A DNA stretch of 48,833 bases, taken from the NCBI RefSeq assembly GCF_020523605.1, contig NZ_JAJAQI010000042.1:1-48833 (forward strand), in the 5' to 3' direction. This document shows positions 17,576-27,661 of this stretch, in pieces. Each line of letters opens with the position of its first letter. Positions within the stretch are counted from its first letter, which is position 1. The notes beneath the pieces are model-generated. The model did not search any database and had not been told where the DNA came from. It saw only the letters and a list, made by a program, of their open reading frames with translations. The translations under genes and the position numbers were made by a program. Source of the stretch: Roseicella aerolata. Its GTDB lineage: Bacteria > Pseudomonadota > Alphaproteobacteria > Acetobacterales > Acetobacteraceae.

Positions 17576-18490
17576 TCAGCCTGCCGGCCGGTTGACCAGC
17601 CAGAGGCCGAGCGCCACCAGCATAACCGCGAGCAGGAAACCGACGCCGAGGGATTCCCCGAGCAGCAGCGCCCCCGCCAGCACGCCGAAGACCGGCGTTA
17701 GCACGCTGAAGGCGGCGAGGCGGGAGGCGGAATGGCGGGAGACCAGCCAGAACCAGGCGAGGTAGCTCGCGCCCGCGATGCCGGCCGCCTGGTAGAGGAA
17801 GGCGCCGACCACCAGGGGCTGCGGGTCGATCACCCAGGCCTCGCCCAGCAGCGGGGAGGCGAGCAGCAGCAGCGGCGCCGAGACGATGAGCTGGTACTGC
17901 AGCACCAGCGCCGCGGGCGCCCTGCGCAGGGAGGATGCCTTCACCAGCACCGTCGTCGCCGCCCAGAGCGCACCGCCCACCAGGCAGAGCAGGTCGCCCA
18001 GCAGCGCATCCGGCCCGACCGGCGCGCGCAGCCCATCGGCGAAGGCCAGCACCAGACCGCCGAAGGCGATGCAGAGGCCGATGGCCTTGGCGCGCGTCAG
18101 CCGGTCCCCCGGCACCAGGTAGTGGGTGCCGAGCGCCACCCAGAAGGGCGCGCCATAGAGGAAGATGACGGCCCGCGAGGCGGTGGTGAGGCTAAGGCCA
18201 ATATAGAGTGCGATGAACTCGACCGCGAAGAGCGCACCGGCAAGGACGCCTGCCGCGAGCGTGCCGCCCCGCCGCCAGTCCCCGAACCGGAGGCCGAGGG
18301 GGCGGCAGAGCAGCGGCACGATCAGCGCCGCCAGGGTGGAGCGCAGCCCGGCCTGCAGCACCGGCGGGATGCCCGCGCTGGTCACCTTCACCGCCACCAT
18401 GTTCAGGCCCCAGACGGCGCTGAGCAGGAGCATGAGGGCAATGGCGGCTGGCGGCAGGGCGCCGGCATCGGTACGGCCGGAGGGGGGCAT
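17576..18490 (-). CDS. EamA/DMT-family transporter (metabolite exporter type)
   Basis: 304 residues with ten membrane segments in two EamA repeats (about 15-145 and 165-300). The first repeat shows ALMLLLSAVWGLNMVAVKVT and AVIFLYGAPFWVALGTHYL; the second shows LLCLVGGALWAATTVLVKAS and SVLTPVFGVLAGALLLGE. Such proteins usually export amino acids or other small metabolites; the substrate is unknown. It lies 239 bp upstream of urtA on the same strand and diverges from the peptide-binding protein at 18588. Confidence 0.9.
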   Translation of the reverse strand: MPPSGRTDAGALPPAAIALMLLLSAVWGLNMVAVKVTSAGIPPVLQAGLRSTLAALIVPLLCRPLGLRFGDWRRGGTLAAGVLAGALFAVEFIALYIGLSLTTASRAVIFLYGAPFWVALGTHYLVPGDRLTRAKAIGLCIAFGGLVLAFADGLRAPVGPDALLGDLLCLVGGALWAATTVLVKASSLRRAPAALVLQYQLIVSAPLLLLASPLLGEAWVIDPQPLVVGAFLYQAAGIAGASYLAWFWLVSRHSASRLAAFSVLTPVFGVLAGALLLGESLGVGFLLAVMLVALGLWLVNRPAG

Positions 18491-18587
18491 CGCCGCAGCC
18501 TGCGGCCAGCGCGGCCCGTGGTCCAGCCCGCTTGCCGCGCCGGTCGGCCACCCCTACCGTCCCCGCCATCAGTCGGGGAGTCGGACG

Positions 18588-20126
18588 ATGCAGCGACGGG
18601 ATGTTCTGCTGGCCGGGGCGGGTGCGGTGGCCGGCCTCGGCCTGGATCTGGGCCTGGGGCGCCAGGCGATGGCGCAGAAGGCGCAGGATACGCTGCGCAT
18701 CGTCATGCGCGACGCGCTGCCGAACATCGACCCCTATTACAACAACCTCCGCACCGGCCTGGTCATGGCGCATCAGGGCTGGGACACGCTGGTGCACCGC
18801 GACCCCGAAAGCTTCGAGCTGAAGCCGCTGCTGGCCACGGCCTGGCGCTTCCCCGAGCCGACGGTGCTGGAACTCGACATCCGCCAGGGGGTGAAGTTCC
18901 ACGACGGCAGCGACCTGACCGCGGAGGACGTGGTCTATACCATCAACACCGTCTCAAACCCGGATGCGCGCGTCTCCACCCCCAGCAACTACGCCTGGAT
19001 CGAGAAGGCGGAGGCGACCGGGCCCTTTGCGGTGCGCGTCACGCTGAAGCGGCCGACGCCGGCGGCGCTGGAATACCTCGCCCTCGTCACGCCGATCTAC
19101 CCGAAGGCCTACCGCGAGCGCGTGGGGCCAGAAGGTTATACCCGCCAGCCGGTCGGCGCCGGCCCCTATCGCATCACGAAGTTCGAGCCGGGCGCGGCGG
19201 TGGAGTTCGAGCGCTTCGACGGCTACTGGCAGGGCAGCCCGAAGGGGCGCCCGGCGATCCGCAGGCTCTCGGTCCGCTTCGTGGCGGATGCGACGACCGA
19301 GATGACGGAACTGCTGAGCGGCCGCGCCGACTGGATCTGGAACATCAATCCCGACCAGTTCGACAATGTGAACCGCCTGCCGACCGTGCAGGCCATCCGC
19401 CAGGAATCCATGCGCGTCGGCTACATGTCGATCGACGCGGCGGGGCGGACCGGTGCGGACAACCCGCTGACCAAGGTGAAGGTGCGCCAGGCGATCTCGC
19501 ATGCGATCGACCGCAAGGCCATGGCGGAGCGGCTGGTCACCGGCGGCTCCCGCGTGCCGCAGGCGCCCTGCTACCCCAGCCAGTTCGGCTGTGATGCCTC
19601 CGCCGCCGTGACCTATGACTACGACCCTGCCAAGGCCCGTGCCTTGCTGACCGAGGCCGGCTTCCCCAACGGCTTCGAGACCGAGATCGTCAGCTATGTG
19701 CTGCCGCAATGGGGCTCGGCGGTGCAGAACTACCTGCAGGCGGTCGGCATTCGCGCCAGGCTGACCCAGATGCAGGTCGCGGCGGCCATCCAGCGGAGCT
19801 GGCAGGGGACGACGCCGCTCTTCCTCGGCAGCTGGGGCAGCTACTCGATCAACGACGTCTCGGCCATCATGCCGGTCTTCTTCGGCGGCGGGAATGACGA
19901 CTATGTCCGCGACGCCGAGATGCAGAAATACATGCTGGAGGGCGGCAGCAGCATGGATCCGGAGGCCCGCAAGGAAGCCTACGGCAAGGCCATCAGGCGG
20001 GCGACGGAGAACGCCTTCTGGCTGCCGCTGCACACCTATGTCACGACCTACGGCTTCTCCCGCCAGCTCAACTTCAAGCCCTATGCGGACGAACTGCCGC
20101 GCTTCTATCTGGCGAGCTGGAAGTAG
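18588..20126 (+). CDS. ABC transporter solute-binding protein, peptide/opine family 5
   Basis: 512 residues. The N-terminus MQRRDVLLAGAGAVAGLGL carries a twin-arginine-type leader ending near AMAQK. The mature protein has the DppA/OppA-family landmarks: GWDTLVHRDPESFELKPLLA, LDIRQGVKFHDGSDLTAEDV, PVGAGPYRITKFEPG and VRQAISHAIDRKAMAERLV. It may deliver peptides to the dppBCDF transporter 2-6 kb downstream on the other strand, which has no binding protein of its own; this is inference. The start is chosen because the RR motif follows at once; the longer frame upstream is antisense to the EamA gene. It is followed after 5 bp by a hydrolase gene. Confidence 0.9.
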   Translation: MQRRDVLLAGAGAVAGLGLDLGLGRQAMAQKAQDTLRIVMRDALPNIDPYYNNLRTGLVMAHQGWDTLVHRDPESFELKPLLATAWRFPEPTVLELDIRQGVKFHDGSDLTAEDVVYTINTVSNPDARVSTPSNYAWIEKAEATGPFAVRVTLKRPTPAALEYLALVTPIYPKAYRERVGPEGYTRQPVGAGPYRITKFEPGAAVEFERFDGYWQGSPKGRPAIRRLSVRFVADATTEMTELLSGRADWIWNINPDQFDNVNRLPTVQAIRQESMRVGYMSIDAAGRTGADNPLTKVKVRQAISHAIDRKAMAERLVTGGSRVPQAPCYPSQFGCDASAAVTYDYDPAKARALLTEAGFPNGFETEIVSYVLPQWGSAVQNYLQAVGIRARLTQMQVAAAIQRSWQGTTPLFLGSWGSYSINDVSAIMPVFFGGGNDDYVRDAEMQKYMLEGGSSMDPEARKEAYGKAIRRATENAFWLPLHTYVTTYGFSRQLNFKPYADELPRFYLASWK

Positions 20127-20131
20127 CGGCC

Positions 20132-20776
20132 ATGGGCCTCAAGGCAGCGATCGTCCCCGTCACGCCCTTCCAGCAGAATTGCTCGCTCTGGTGGGAGGAG
20201 CGGACGGGCGAGGGCGTGGTCATCGATCCGGGCGGCGAGCCGGAGCGGATCCTGCACGCCATCGCCGAGCTGAAGCTGACGATCGGCACGATCCTGTTGA
20301 CCCATGGCCATCTGGACCATGCCGGCGCCGCCATGGCGCTGCAGGAGGCGCTGCCCGGCCGACCGCCCATCATCGGGCCGGATGAGCGCGACCGCTTCCT
20401 GCTGGAGGGGCTGGAGGCGCAGGGCGCGCAATACGGCTTCGAATGCCGCAACGTCACGCCCGACCGCTGGCTGACGGAGGGTGAGGCGGTCTCGATCGCC
20501 GGCGAGGAATTCGCGGTGCTCCACTGCCCCGGCCATACGCCCGGGCATGTGGTCTTCGTCAGCACGGCGCTGCGCATCGCCATCGTGGGCGATGTGCTGT
20601 TCCAGGGATCGGTCGGGCGGACCGACTTCCCCTATGGCGACCACGAGGCGCTGATCGCCTCCATCCACCAGAAGCTGCTGCCGCTGGGCGATGACATCGC
20701 CTTCCTCTGCGGCCACGGCCCGGGTTCGACCTTCGGGCAGGAGCGGCAGCGGAACCCCTTCATTCGGGGGGCGTGA
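20132..20776 (+). CDS. Metallo-beta-lactamase-fold hydrolase (YcbL/glyoxalase II-like)
   Basis: 214 residues. The zinc motif THGHLDH (His58, His60, Asp62, His63) is followed by CPGHTPGHVVFV and GDVLFQGSVGRTDFPYGDH, and by FLCGHGPGSTFGQER near the end. This pattern fits YcbL-like type II glyoxalases, which hydrolyse thioesters such as S-lactoylglutathione. It starts 5 bp after the peptide-binding protein and is probably co-transcribed. Its last 17 bases overlap the end of a small convergent gene. Confidence 0.88.
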   Translation: MGLKAAIVPVTPFQQNCSLWWEERTGEGVVIDPGGEPERILHAIAELKLTIGTILLTHGHLDHAGAAMALQEALPGRPPIIGPDERDRFLLEGLEAQGAQYGFECRNVTPDRWLTEGEAVSIAGEEFAVLHCPGHTPGHVVFVSTALRIAIVGDVLFQGSVGRTDFPYGDHEALIASIHQKLLPLGDDIAFLCGHGPGSTFGQERQRNPFIRGA

Positions 20777-20897
20777 GGTCGCGCTGGCGGCGGGCGGCGA
20801 TGGTCGCCCGCCGTTGCGGGAATACGCTGAAGAACTCCATCCGGTCGAGCACCACCAGCAGCACGACCGCCAGCAGCAATACAAGCAGGATCCACAT
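20760..20897 (-). CDS. Small single-pass membrane protein
   Basis: 45 residues: a hydrophobic N-terminus MWILLVLLLAVVLLVVLDRM, then a basic tail with FPQRRATIAARRQRDLTPPE. The sequence aggggaaaagg in the minus orientation just before the start is a good ribosome-binding site. It overlaps the 3' end of the convergent hydrolase gene by 17 bases. I do not recognise a family; the hydrophobic-then-basic layout is typical of small inner-membrane proteins. Confidence 0.45.
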   Translation of the reverse strand: MWILLVLLLAVVLLVVLDRMEFFSVFPQRRATIAARRQRDLTPPE

Positions 20898-20915
20898 CGG
20901 CCTTTTCCCCTCTCG

Positions 20916-20935
20916 CCCGGCGTGAAAGCGCCGGG
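20916..20935 (+). terminator. Hairpin between the small membrane gene and RTX gene 1
   Basis: CCCGGCG (20916-20922) pairs with CGCCGGG (20929-20935) around a six-base loop. It may end transcription from the hydrolase gene or lie in the 5' region of the small membrane gene. There is no T-run. Confidence 0.3.
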
Positions 20936-21109
20936 TGCCCGAGGGTTCACGGCGTGCTGCCGTCGATCCCATTCGAAGCTGCCGATCAATTGCTCCGGTC
21001 GCGCGATCGTGGAGCGAGCGCAGGCGCCGCCTCTTCTCGACTATCGGCTCGCCAGGTTGCATCCTGCCGGCAGGGTTATTGCAGCATCGAATCACGGGTG
21101 AGGCCCGCC

Positions 21110-21988
21110 ATGACCTTGATTCGCGGCACTGACGGTCCCGATACACTGCTTGGCACGACGGGCGCCGATCTCATTCTTGGCCTCGCTGGTGCCGATACGG
21201 TGGAAGGGCTGGACGAGGTCGATACGATCCTCGGGGGCGAAGGCAACGATTATCTCGTCGGCGGCTCCACCGCGCGCTCCGGCTCGGGCGCCTTCGACGC
21301 CGGCAACGTCATCCTCGGCGAGGAGGGCAATGACCGCATCGAAGCCGGATTCGGGGCCGACACGGTGCTTGGCGGCCCGGGGGACGACTACATCCTTGGC
21401 CGCGGCCCCTTCTTCGACATCCCCTGGAACTTCGCAGACCAGTTCCTGCGGGAGAGCGATGCCGCCGACGTCCTGCTCGGCGGGCCCGGAAATGACGGGT
21501 TCGACGGCGGCGCTGGTGACGACACGATCATGGGTGAGGAGGGCGAGGACGCGCTGTACGGCAGCTACGGCGCCGATGTCCTGGTTGGTGGCCCGGGCAG
21601 AGACCTCTTCCGCTTCGCGCCGCCCGGCCCGGTTTTCCGGGATCAGGCCGATACCGGCCTGGGCGAGGGGGAGCGCGACATCATTGTGGACTTCCGGCAG
21701 GGCGAGGACCTCCTCGATCTTCGCGGCTACCGTGAGCAGGGGTCTGCGATCCCTCTCCCGGGTGGAACTCCCGACGCGGTCTTTCTCGGCACAGGCGGTT
21801 TCACCGCCACCTTCGATCTGCAAGTGCGTTTCGAGGTGCGCGAAGACGATCGGACCATCGTGCAGTTCGCCGTTTTGCTGCCGCCCCGGGTGCCGCCTGG
21901 CGACGCGGCTACCATCCCCACCACGCCGACCGGCGAGATCGAACTGCTCGGCCGCCATTGGCTGACGGCGGCCGATTTCCTGCTGTAG
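21110..21988 (+). CDS. Small RTX calcium-binding protein 1
   Basis: 292 residues. Most of the first 170 are RTX nonapeptide repeats (GGEGNDYLVGG, GGPGDDYILGRG, GGAGDDTIMGEEG), which fold into a calcium-filled parallel beta-roll. There is no N-terminal signal peptide. The block ERDIIVDFRQGEDLLDL and the terminal EIELLGRHWLTAADFLL match the C-terminal region that type I secretion systems read, so export straight to the outside is expected. It has no catalytic domain that I can see. The start at MTLIRGTDG has gggtgagg just upstream. The gene stands alone and resembles the RTX gene at 33434 in length and layout. A diverged repeat B copy begins 12 bp after the stop. Confidence 0.88.
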   Translation: MTLIRGTDGPDTLLGTTGADLILGLAGADTVEGLDEVDTILGGEGNDYLVGGSTARSGSGAFDAGNVILGEEGNDRIEAGFGADTVLGGPGDDYILGRGPFFDIPWNFADQFLRESDAADVLLGGPGNDGFDGGAGDDTIMGEEGEDALYGSYGADVLVGGPGRDLFRFAPPGPVFRDQADTGLGEGERDIIVDFRQGEDLLDLRGYREQGSAIPLPGGTPDAVFLGTGGFTATFDLQVRFEVREDDRTIVQFAVLLPPRVPPGDAATIPTTPTGEIELLGRHWLTAADFLL

Positions 21989-22000
21989 GGAATTGAGTGC

Positions 22001-22048
22001 AGAGCAGATTTACGCTCGCGAGCGGTCACTCGTGTCTGCGATTTGCCC
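22001..22048 (-). repeat. Palindromic repeat, isolated module B copy
   Basis: AGAGCAGATTTACGCTCG at the left edge aligns with the B copy at 637 (AGAGCAGATTCACGCTGC), and gcgatttgc at the right edge with gcgatctgc there. It is diverged and no A module follows in either direction. It lies just downstream of RTX gene 1. Confidence 0.6.
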
Positions 22049-22108
22049 GATGTGCTTGTTTTTAAATCGGAATTATGCGCCCGGTCGTTACGGGCCTCCC
22101 GTAGCCTG

Positions 22109-23112
<1,004 letters not shown>

Positions 23113-23116
<4 letters not shown>

Positions 23117-24096
23117 GCCGCGCGCTCCGTCGCCGTCCAGCCCGGCGGCAGGCGGCAGAGGAATTCATGCGCGCCCTCGCCGCGCTGCCGCGGCACGGGG
23201 CCGGCGCAGACCGGCGCCGCATGGGCGCAGCGGTCGCGGAAGGCGCAGCCCTCAAAGCCCGGCTGGATGCGCGGCACCACGCCGGGGATGCTGCCCAGCG
23301 CCTCCTCCCGCTTCACCTTGCCCGGCACCGGCACGCAGGCCAGCAAGCCGCGGGTATAGGGGTGGGATGGGTCGGCGAAGAGAGCGGCGGTCGGCGCGCT
23401 CTCCACCACCTCCCCGGCATACATGACGCTGACGCGCTGGGCGATGCGGGCGACGATGCCGAGGTCGTGGGTGATCAGCAGGATGGCGAGGCCGAGATCG
23501 CGCTGCAGCTCCGCCAGCAGCCTGAGGATCTGCGCCTGCACCGTGACGTCGAGCGCGGTGGTCGGCTCGTCGGCGATCAGCAGCTCCGGGTCGCACATCA
23601 GCGCCATGGCGATCATGACGCGCTGGCGCAGCCCGCCCGAGAGCTGGTGCGGGAACTGGCCGAGCCGCATGCCCGGCGCGGTGATGCCCACCTTGGCCAG
23701 CAGCCCCGCCGCGCGGTCGAGCGCGGCGCGCCGGCTGCCGCCGCGATGGCGCGTATAGACCTCCGCCATCTGGGAGCCGACCGTATAGGCCGGGTTCAGG
23801 CTGGTCATCGGCTCCTGGAAGATCATCGCCATGCGGTCGCCGCGCAGTTCCGCCATGCGGCGCTCCGGCAAGGCGAGCAGGTCCTGGCCGGCGAAGACGA
23901 GGCGATCCGCGCTGCGGCGGGCGCCGCGGGCGAGCAGGTTCATGACGGCGAGCGCCGAGACGGACTTGCCGCAGCCGCTCTCGCCGACGACGCAATGCGT
24001 CTCCCCGCGCGACACGGTGAAGGAGGCCCCGCGGACGGCGGCGGTGTCGCCGAACTCGACCCGCAGACCCTGGATGTCGAGAAGGGGCGCGCTCAC
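23113..24096 (-). CDS. dppD: Dipeptide/oligopeptide ABC transporter ATP-binding protein (DppD type)
   Basis: 327 residues. Walker A is [17 protein letters not shown], the Q-loop [18 protein letters not shown], the signature [15 protein letters not shown] and Walker [17 protein letters not shown]. The C-terminal [14 protein letters not shown] is the family's cysteine-containing tail. It overlaps both neighbours by four bases. Confidence 0.93.
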
Positions 24097-24962
24097 CGCG
24101 TATCCCCCGCGCCGAGCAGGTCCCGCAGCCCGTCACCCAGCAGGTTGATGCCGAAGACCAGGATGAAGAGCGCAACGCCCGGGATGAAGATCACCCAGGG
24201 GGAGAAGAACATGTAGTCCTTGCCCTCCGCGATCATGAGGCCCCAGGAGGGCAGGGGCGGCGGCACGCCGAGGCCGAGGAAGGACAGGGCGGCCTCCAGC
24301 AGGATGGCCAGTGCCATCTCCAGCGTCGCCACCACCGCCAGGTGGCTGGCGATGTTGGGCAGGATCTCCTTCAACAGGATGGCCGGCGTGGACAGGCCGG
24401 CGGCCCAGGCGGCGGAGACGTAGTCGAGGTTGCGGACCTGCATGGTGGTGGAGCGGGCGACCACCGCGAAGCGGTCCCAGAGCAGCAGGCCGAGCACCAG
24501 GATCACTAGCGTCAGGCTGGACCCCAGCAGCCCCACCACAGCCAGCGCCACCAGCACCACCGGGATCGCCAGGCGGCAGGTGATGGCGAACAGCACGGCA
24601 TCGTCCACCTTGCCGCCGAAGAAGCCGCCCAGCACGCCAAGCGTGGTGCCGATCAGGCCCGAGGTCACGACCGTCAGCAGGCCGATCAGCATGGAAATGC
24701 GCGCGCCATAGATCAGGCGCGAGAGGTAGTCCCGCCCGAGGCCGTCCGTGCCCAGCAGGTGCCCGGGCTTGGCGCCTTCCATCCAGAAGGGCACCGAGAG
24801 CCGGTTGTCGAGATTCTGCACGAAGGGATCGTGCGGCGTGATCCAGGGCGCCAGGATCGCCACCAGCAGCACCGCGCCGACGATGACGCCGCCGATCACC
24901 AGTCCCGCCCGCTTGCCCCAGGCGACGCGCCGACGCGCCGGCATGACGACCGCGCCGCTCAT
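24093..24962 (-). CDS. dppC: Dipeptide/oligopeptide ABC transporter permease (DppC type)
   Basis: 289 residues, six membrane segments. The N-terminal domain leads to ILAPWITPHDPFVQNLDNRL and then HLLGTDGLGRDYLSRLIYGAR, both typical of DppC/OppC. The EAA-like loop with YVSAAWAAGLSTPAILLKEILPN couples to the ATPases, and the end GINLLGDGLRDLLG is standard. The start at MSGAVVMPARRR overlaps dppB by four bases, which decides it over longer readings. Confidence 0.93.
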   Translation of the reverse strand: MSGAVVMPARRRVAWGKRAGLVIGGVIVGAVLLVAILAPWITPHDPFVQNLDNRLSVPFWMEGAKPGHLLGTDGLGRDYLSRLIYGARISMLIGLLTVVTSGLIGTTLGVLGGFFGGKVDDAVLFAITCRLAIPVVLVALAVVGLLGSSLTLVILVLGLLLWDRFAVVARSTTMQVRNLDYVSAAWAAGLSTPAILLKEILPNIASHLAVVATLEMALAILLEAALSFLGLGVPPPLPSWGLMIAEGKDYMFFSPWVIFIPGVALFILVFGINLLGDGLRDLLGAGDTR

Positions 24963-25876
24963 GCGCTGCGCAGCCTGGGATCGAGGAGGGCGTTCAGCAG
25001 ATCGGCCGCCATGGTGAGCGCGATGTAGATCAGGGCGAGGACCAGCACCACCGCCTGCACCACCGGGAAGTCGTTCTTGCTGATGCTCTCCCAGGCCAGG
25101 AAGCCGACGCCGTGCAGGGCAAAGACCGTCTCGATGACGATCGAGCCGCCGAGCATGAAGCCGAGCTGCACCGCCGCGATGGAGACCACCGGGATGGCGG
25201 CGTTGCGCAGCGCATGCTTTCCGAGGATGGAGAGGCGCGAGAGCCCCTTGGCCCGCGCCGTGCGGATGTAGTCCGAGCCCAGCGCCTGGATCATGCCGCT
25301 GCGCGTCAGGCGTGTCAGGGCCGGGATGGCGGAGAAGGCCAGCACGATGCCGGGCATGACATAATGTTGCCAGGAGCCGGTGCCCGAAATAGGCAGCCAG
25401 CCGAGCTGCAGCCCGAGGGTGATCATCAGGATCAGGCCCAGCCAGAAGCTCGGCATCGCCTGGCCGAACATGGCGATCACCTGCACCAGCCGGTCGACCC
25501 AGGTATTCTCCCGGACCGCCGCCAGCATGCCGAGCGGGATGGAGACGATGAGGGCAATGGCAAGGCCAGTGAGCCCGAGCGTCAGCGTGATCGGCATGCG
25601 CTCCGCGATCAGGTCGGCGACGCGTGCCTTGAAGAAGAAGCTCTCGCCGAAATCGCCCATGGCGGCGCGGCCGATCCAGTCGAGGAACTGGACCACCAGC
25701 GGCCGGTCGAGGCCATAGGCGCGGCGGATGATCTCCACATCCGCCTGGGTCGCGCTGGCGCCGGCGATGGAGATGGCGAGGTCGCCGGACAGGCGGGTGA
25801 GCATGAAGCTCAGCACCATCACCGTCAGGGCGACGAGCAGCGCGACGATAAGCCGGCGGAGGGCGAAGCGGAGCAT
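24959..25876 (-). CDS. dppB: Dipeptide/oligopeptide ABC transporter permease (DppB type)
   Basis: 305 residues, six membrane segments. MLRFALRRLIVALLVALTVM begins the first helix; RAYGLDRPLVVQFLDWIGRA, GQAMPSFWLGLILMI, LTRSGMIQALGSDYIRTARA and KALGLS-like GLSRLSILGKHALRNA are all characteristic. It is the first permease of the operon and lies 123 bp after the gamma-glutamyltransferase gene on the same strand. Confidence 0.93.
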   Translation of the reverse strand: MLRFALRRLIVALLVALTVMVLSFMLTRLSGDLAISIAGASATQADVEIIRRAYGLDRPLVVQFLDWIGRAAMGDFGESFFFKARVADLIAERMPITLTLGLTGLAIALIVSIPLGMLAAVRENTWVDRLVQVIAMFGQAMPSFWLGLILMITLGLQLGWLPISGTGSWQHYVMPGIVLAFSAIPALTRLTRSGMIQALGSDYIRTARAKGLSRLSILGKHALRNAAIPVVSIAAVQLGFMLGGSIVIETVFALHGVGFLAWESISKNDFPVVQAVVLVLALIYIALTMAADLLNALLDPRLRSA

Positions 25877-25999
25877 AGGACCGACAGCCTAGGGGCGATG
25901 CTGCGGCGCGGCAAGCTGCCCCCGCCCCAAGGCCATCCCAGGAGGCACTGGGCACATCGCGCCCGGTGGAGGGGCGGGGGCCGGCCTTCGAGGGGCGCG

Positions 26000-27604
26000 T
26001 CAGTAGGCGCCCGCCCAGCCATCCCGCCGGGGATCGCTGCCGGCCATCCGCACGCCGTTCTCCCGCACGCGGATCGCCTCCACGCTGCACGGCCCCGCCA
26101 GCGGGGGCAGGATCGCCACCTTGTGCCCCAGCGCCTCCAGCCCCGGCGCCGCGGCGGCCAGGCCCGCCTCCAGCGTCAGGGTCGCGTCGCCGGCATGGGG
26201 GTAATTGGCGGCCTGGCCGGGCTGGCTGCTGGTCCAGCGCGGCGCCTCCACCGCCTGCTGCGGGTCCAGGCCGAAGACCGCCATGGCCAGCATGACCTGC
26301 AGGTTGACCTGCACCTGGTTGTCCGCCCCCGGCGTGCCGAAGACCGCCCAGAGCCGGCCATCCTTGAAGACCATCGGCGCGTTCATGGTGTGCCGCACCC
26401 GCATGCCGGGCCGCAGCCGGTTCGGGTGGCCGGGGTCGAGATGCCAGTAGGCCATGCGGTTGTTCATCAGGACGCCGGTGTCGCCCGCCGTCACGCCGCT
26501 GCCGAAGGCGGAGTTGAGGGACTGGATGGCCGAGACCGCATTCCCCGCCGCATCCACCACGCAGAAATAGGTGGTATCGCCGGTCTGCTCCGGCCGCACC
26601 GGCAGGTCGGCGGCCCGCCCCGGGTCGATCAGCGCCGCCTGCTCTGCAGCATGCCTGGCCGAGAGCAGCCGCTCCAGGGGAATATCCAGGCCGCGCGGAT
26701 CGGCACCCCAGCGCTCGCGGTCCAGGAAGGCGCGCTTCTTCGCCTCCACCATCAGGTGGATCAGCCCCGCGCTGCCCTGGCCGTGCGCCGTCAGGTCGAA
26801 GCGGTCCAGGATGCGCAGCATCTGCAGGAAGGCGAAGCCGGTGGAGTTGGGCGGGGTCTGCCGCACCTCGAAGCCGCGGAAGGGCACGGTGATGGGGGGC
26901 TGGACCTCGGCCGTGCAGGCCGCCAGGTCGGCCCCGGCCACCATCCCGCCATCGGCGGCGATGCCCGCCACCAGGCGCGCCGCGAGCCGGCCACGGTAGA
27001 AGCTGCCGGCGCCCTCGGCGGCGATCTCCGCCAGGGTCTCGGCCAGCTCCGGCTGGAGGATCAGTTCGCCCACCGCCGGCGGCGCCCCGCCCACGAGAAA
27101 GCGGGCCGCGCTGCCGGCGCTGGCCCGCAGCTTGGCCAGGCATTCGCCGGCGAAGAAGCGGTAATGGTGGGTCACGGCGAAGCCGTCGCGTGCCGCCTCG
27201 ATCGCCGGCGCCACCAGCCGCGCCCAGGGCAGGGTGCCATGCCTCTCATGCAGCAGCGCCAGCCCGGCCAGCAGCCCGGGCGTGGAGGCGCTGCGCGGCC
27301 CCGCCACCGGGATGCCGGCCGCATAGGCCTCCGGTGTCGCCGCCAGGGGCGACGCGCCGGTCGCGTTGACGCAGAGGGCCTGCCCATCGGCGAGGTGGAT
27401 GTTGAAGAAGCCATCGCCGCCAAGGCCGGACATCGCCGGCTCGACCACGCCCAGCACGAGCGAGATGGCGATGGTCGCATCCACCGCCGTGCCGCCGGCC
27501 CGCAGGACGTCAAGCCCGGCCTGCGTCGCGACAGGGTGGTTGGTGGCGACCGCGCCGCGGCGCCCCATGATCAGCGGCCGGTGGCTGCGCAGCGCCGGAG
27601 GCAT
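26000..27604 (-). CDS. ggt: Gamma-glutamyltransferase family protein
   Basis: 534 residues. Family landmarks are GAVATNHPVATQAGLDVLRA, GGTAVDATIA, EPAMSGLGGDGF and the processing site TGDTTYFCVVDAAGN, where Thr344 should become the N-terminal nucleophile after self-cleavage. Unlike the usual periplasmic enzymes it has no signal peptide, so it probably acts in the cytoplasm, as YwrD-type proteins do. It would release glutamate from gamma-glutamyl peptides such as glutathione. It lies directly upstream of dppBCDF, suggesting that imported gamma-glutamyl peptides are its substrates. The start at MPPALRSHRPL is chosen because the following residues align with the family; a start 12 codons earlier is possible. 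Confidence 0.88.
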   Translation of the reverse strand: MPPALRSHRPLIMGRRGAVATNHPVATQAGLDVLRAGGTAVDATIAISLVLGVVEPAMSGLGGDGFFNIHLADGQALCVNATGASPLAATPEAYAAGIPVAGPRSASTPGLLAGLALLHERHGTLPWARLVAPAIEAARDGFAVTHHYRFFAGECLAKLRASAGSAARFLVGGAPPAVGELILQPELAETLAEIAAEGAGSFYRGRLAARLVAGIAADGGMVAGADLAACTAEVQPPITVPFRGFEVRQTPPNSTGFAFLQMLRILDRFDLTAHGQGSAGLIHLMVEAKKRAFLDRERWGADPRGLDIPLERLLSARHAAEQAALIDPGRAADLPVRPEQTGDTTYFCVVDAAGNAVSAIQSLNSAFGSGVTAGDTGVLMNNRMAYWHLDPGHPNRLRPGMRVRHTMNAPMVFKDGRLWAVFGTPGADNQVQVNLQVMLAMAVFGLDPQQAVEAPRWTSSQPGQAANYPHAGDATLTLEAGLAAAAPGLEALGHKVAILPPLAGPCSVEAIRVRENGVRMAGSDPRRDGWAGAY

Positions 27605-27661
27605 GGCGGTTTCCCTGAATGGACCCCGCCATGCCAGCACGCCGCGCGCGGCGGCGGAAGA

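Noticed and set aside
24093-27143. A ~1000-codon open frame on the minus strand spanning the GGT and dpp genes
   Set aside because: It is a high-GC shadow of GGT, dppB and dppC in a second frame; the sequence is Gly/Ala/Arg/Pro-rich with no domain, and the real genes have clear family motifs in the other frames.
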